Assembly (NCBI GenBank): GCA_021812865.1 | Contig: JAKAMP010000145.1 | Coordinates: 1-7,005, forward strand | Length of the DNA stretch: 7,005 nt | Reading direction: 5' to 3' | DNA from: Bacteroidota bacterium | GTDB taxonomy: Bacteria; Bacteroidota; Bacteroidia; Bacteroidales; JAAYUG01 | Shown: piece by piece, positions 6,631 to 7,005 of the stretch | Layout of the letters: each line of letters starts with the position of its first letter | Numbering within the stretch: the first letter of the stretch is position 1 | Notes under the pieces: generated by a model | The model's database searches: none | What the model was told of the DNA's origin: nothing | Seen by the model: the letters and a program-made list of their open reading frames with translations, nothing else | Made by a program: the position numbers and the translations under genes

Positions 6631-6636
6631 CCCTTA
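6606..6636. repeat. Inverted repeat across the peptidase promoter
   Basis: TAAGGG (6606-6611) and CCCTTA (6631-6636) form a 6-bp inverted repeat with a 19-nt spacer. The spacer contains the palindrome AAATTAATTT (6616-6625). The arms flank the spacer of the peptidase promoter, a position expected of an operator. The arms are short, so chance is a real alternative. Confidence 0.3.
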
Positions 6637-6639
6637 AAA

Positions 6640-6671
6640 TTTGTTAAATCGCAAAATTTCAGATAAATATA
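6640..6671 (+). promoter_or_regulatory. Weak candidate promoter for alaS
   Basis: TTTG (6640-6643) is followed after 20 nt by TAAATATA (6664-6671), which matches only part of TAnnTTTG. Transcription would start about 24 bases before the alaS ATG. A perfect TAAGTTTG at 6563-6570 is a rival -7 element, but no upstream TTG lies at suitable spacing (the nearest good one is 27 nt away). Confidence 0.25.
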
Positions 6672-6698
6672 CATTAATCATTAAATATTCAAAAATAA

Positions 6699-7005
<307 letters not shown>

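Overview
The window looks like a chromosomal housekeeping region from a member of the Bacteroidota (Bacteroidetes), probably one with a gliding or type IX secretion lineage. Three things point there. The first gene is a GldJ-type lipoprotein, a family I know only from this phylum. Most start codons have A/T-rich upstream sequence with no clear Shine-Dalgarno motif. A clean phylum-type promoter (TTG, 20 nt, TAnnTTTG) sits in front of the M23 peptidase gene. I cannot place the genus.

Layout, left to right. On the plus strand is the 3' part of gldJ (entering from the left edge), then an intrinsic terminator, then murF, starting only about a dozen bases after the terminator's T-run. murF converges on a minus-strand cluster that reads, in its own direction: MerR-family regulator, Nif3/YqfO-type dinuclear-metal protein (11 nt gap), COG1579-type coiled-coil zinc-ribbon protein (3 nt gap), then a good intrinsic terminator. 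Upstream of this cluster is a gene-free stretch of roughly 380 bases. It holds a likely cluster promoter, a segment with nested long-range complementarity (a possible structured RNA), and the terminator of the next minus-strand gene. That gene encodes a membrane-anchored M23 (LytM-type) peptidase. It is divergent from alaS (alanyl-tRNA synthetase), whose first 101 codons run off the right edge.

How the genes work together. MurF makes the UDP-MurNAc-pentapeptide precursor of peptidoglycan and the M23 peptidase probably cuts or remodels the wall, so cell-envelope work is the main theme, with GldJ acting at the outer membrane. The MerR/Nif3/zinc-ribbon cluster looks like a single transcription unit, but its physiological role is not known to me. 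I see no mobile element, CRISPR array, tRNA, rRNA, toxin-antitoxin or defence cassette. The window reads as core genome rather than an island. The items most worth a second look are the terminator-murF junction, the possible structured RNA, and the inverted repeat around the peptidase promoter.
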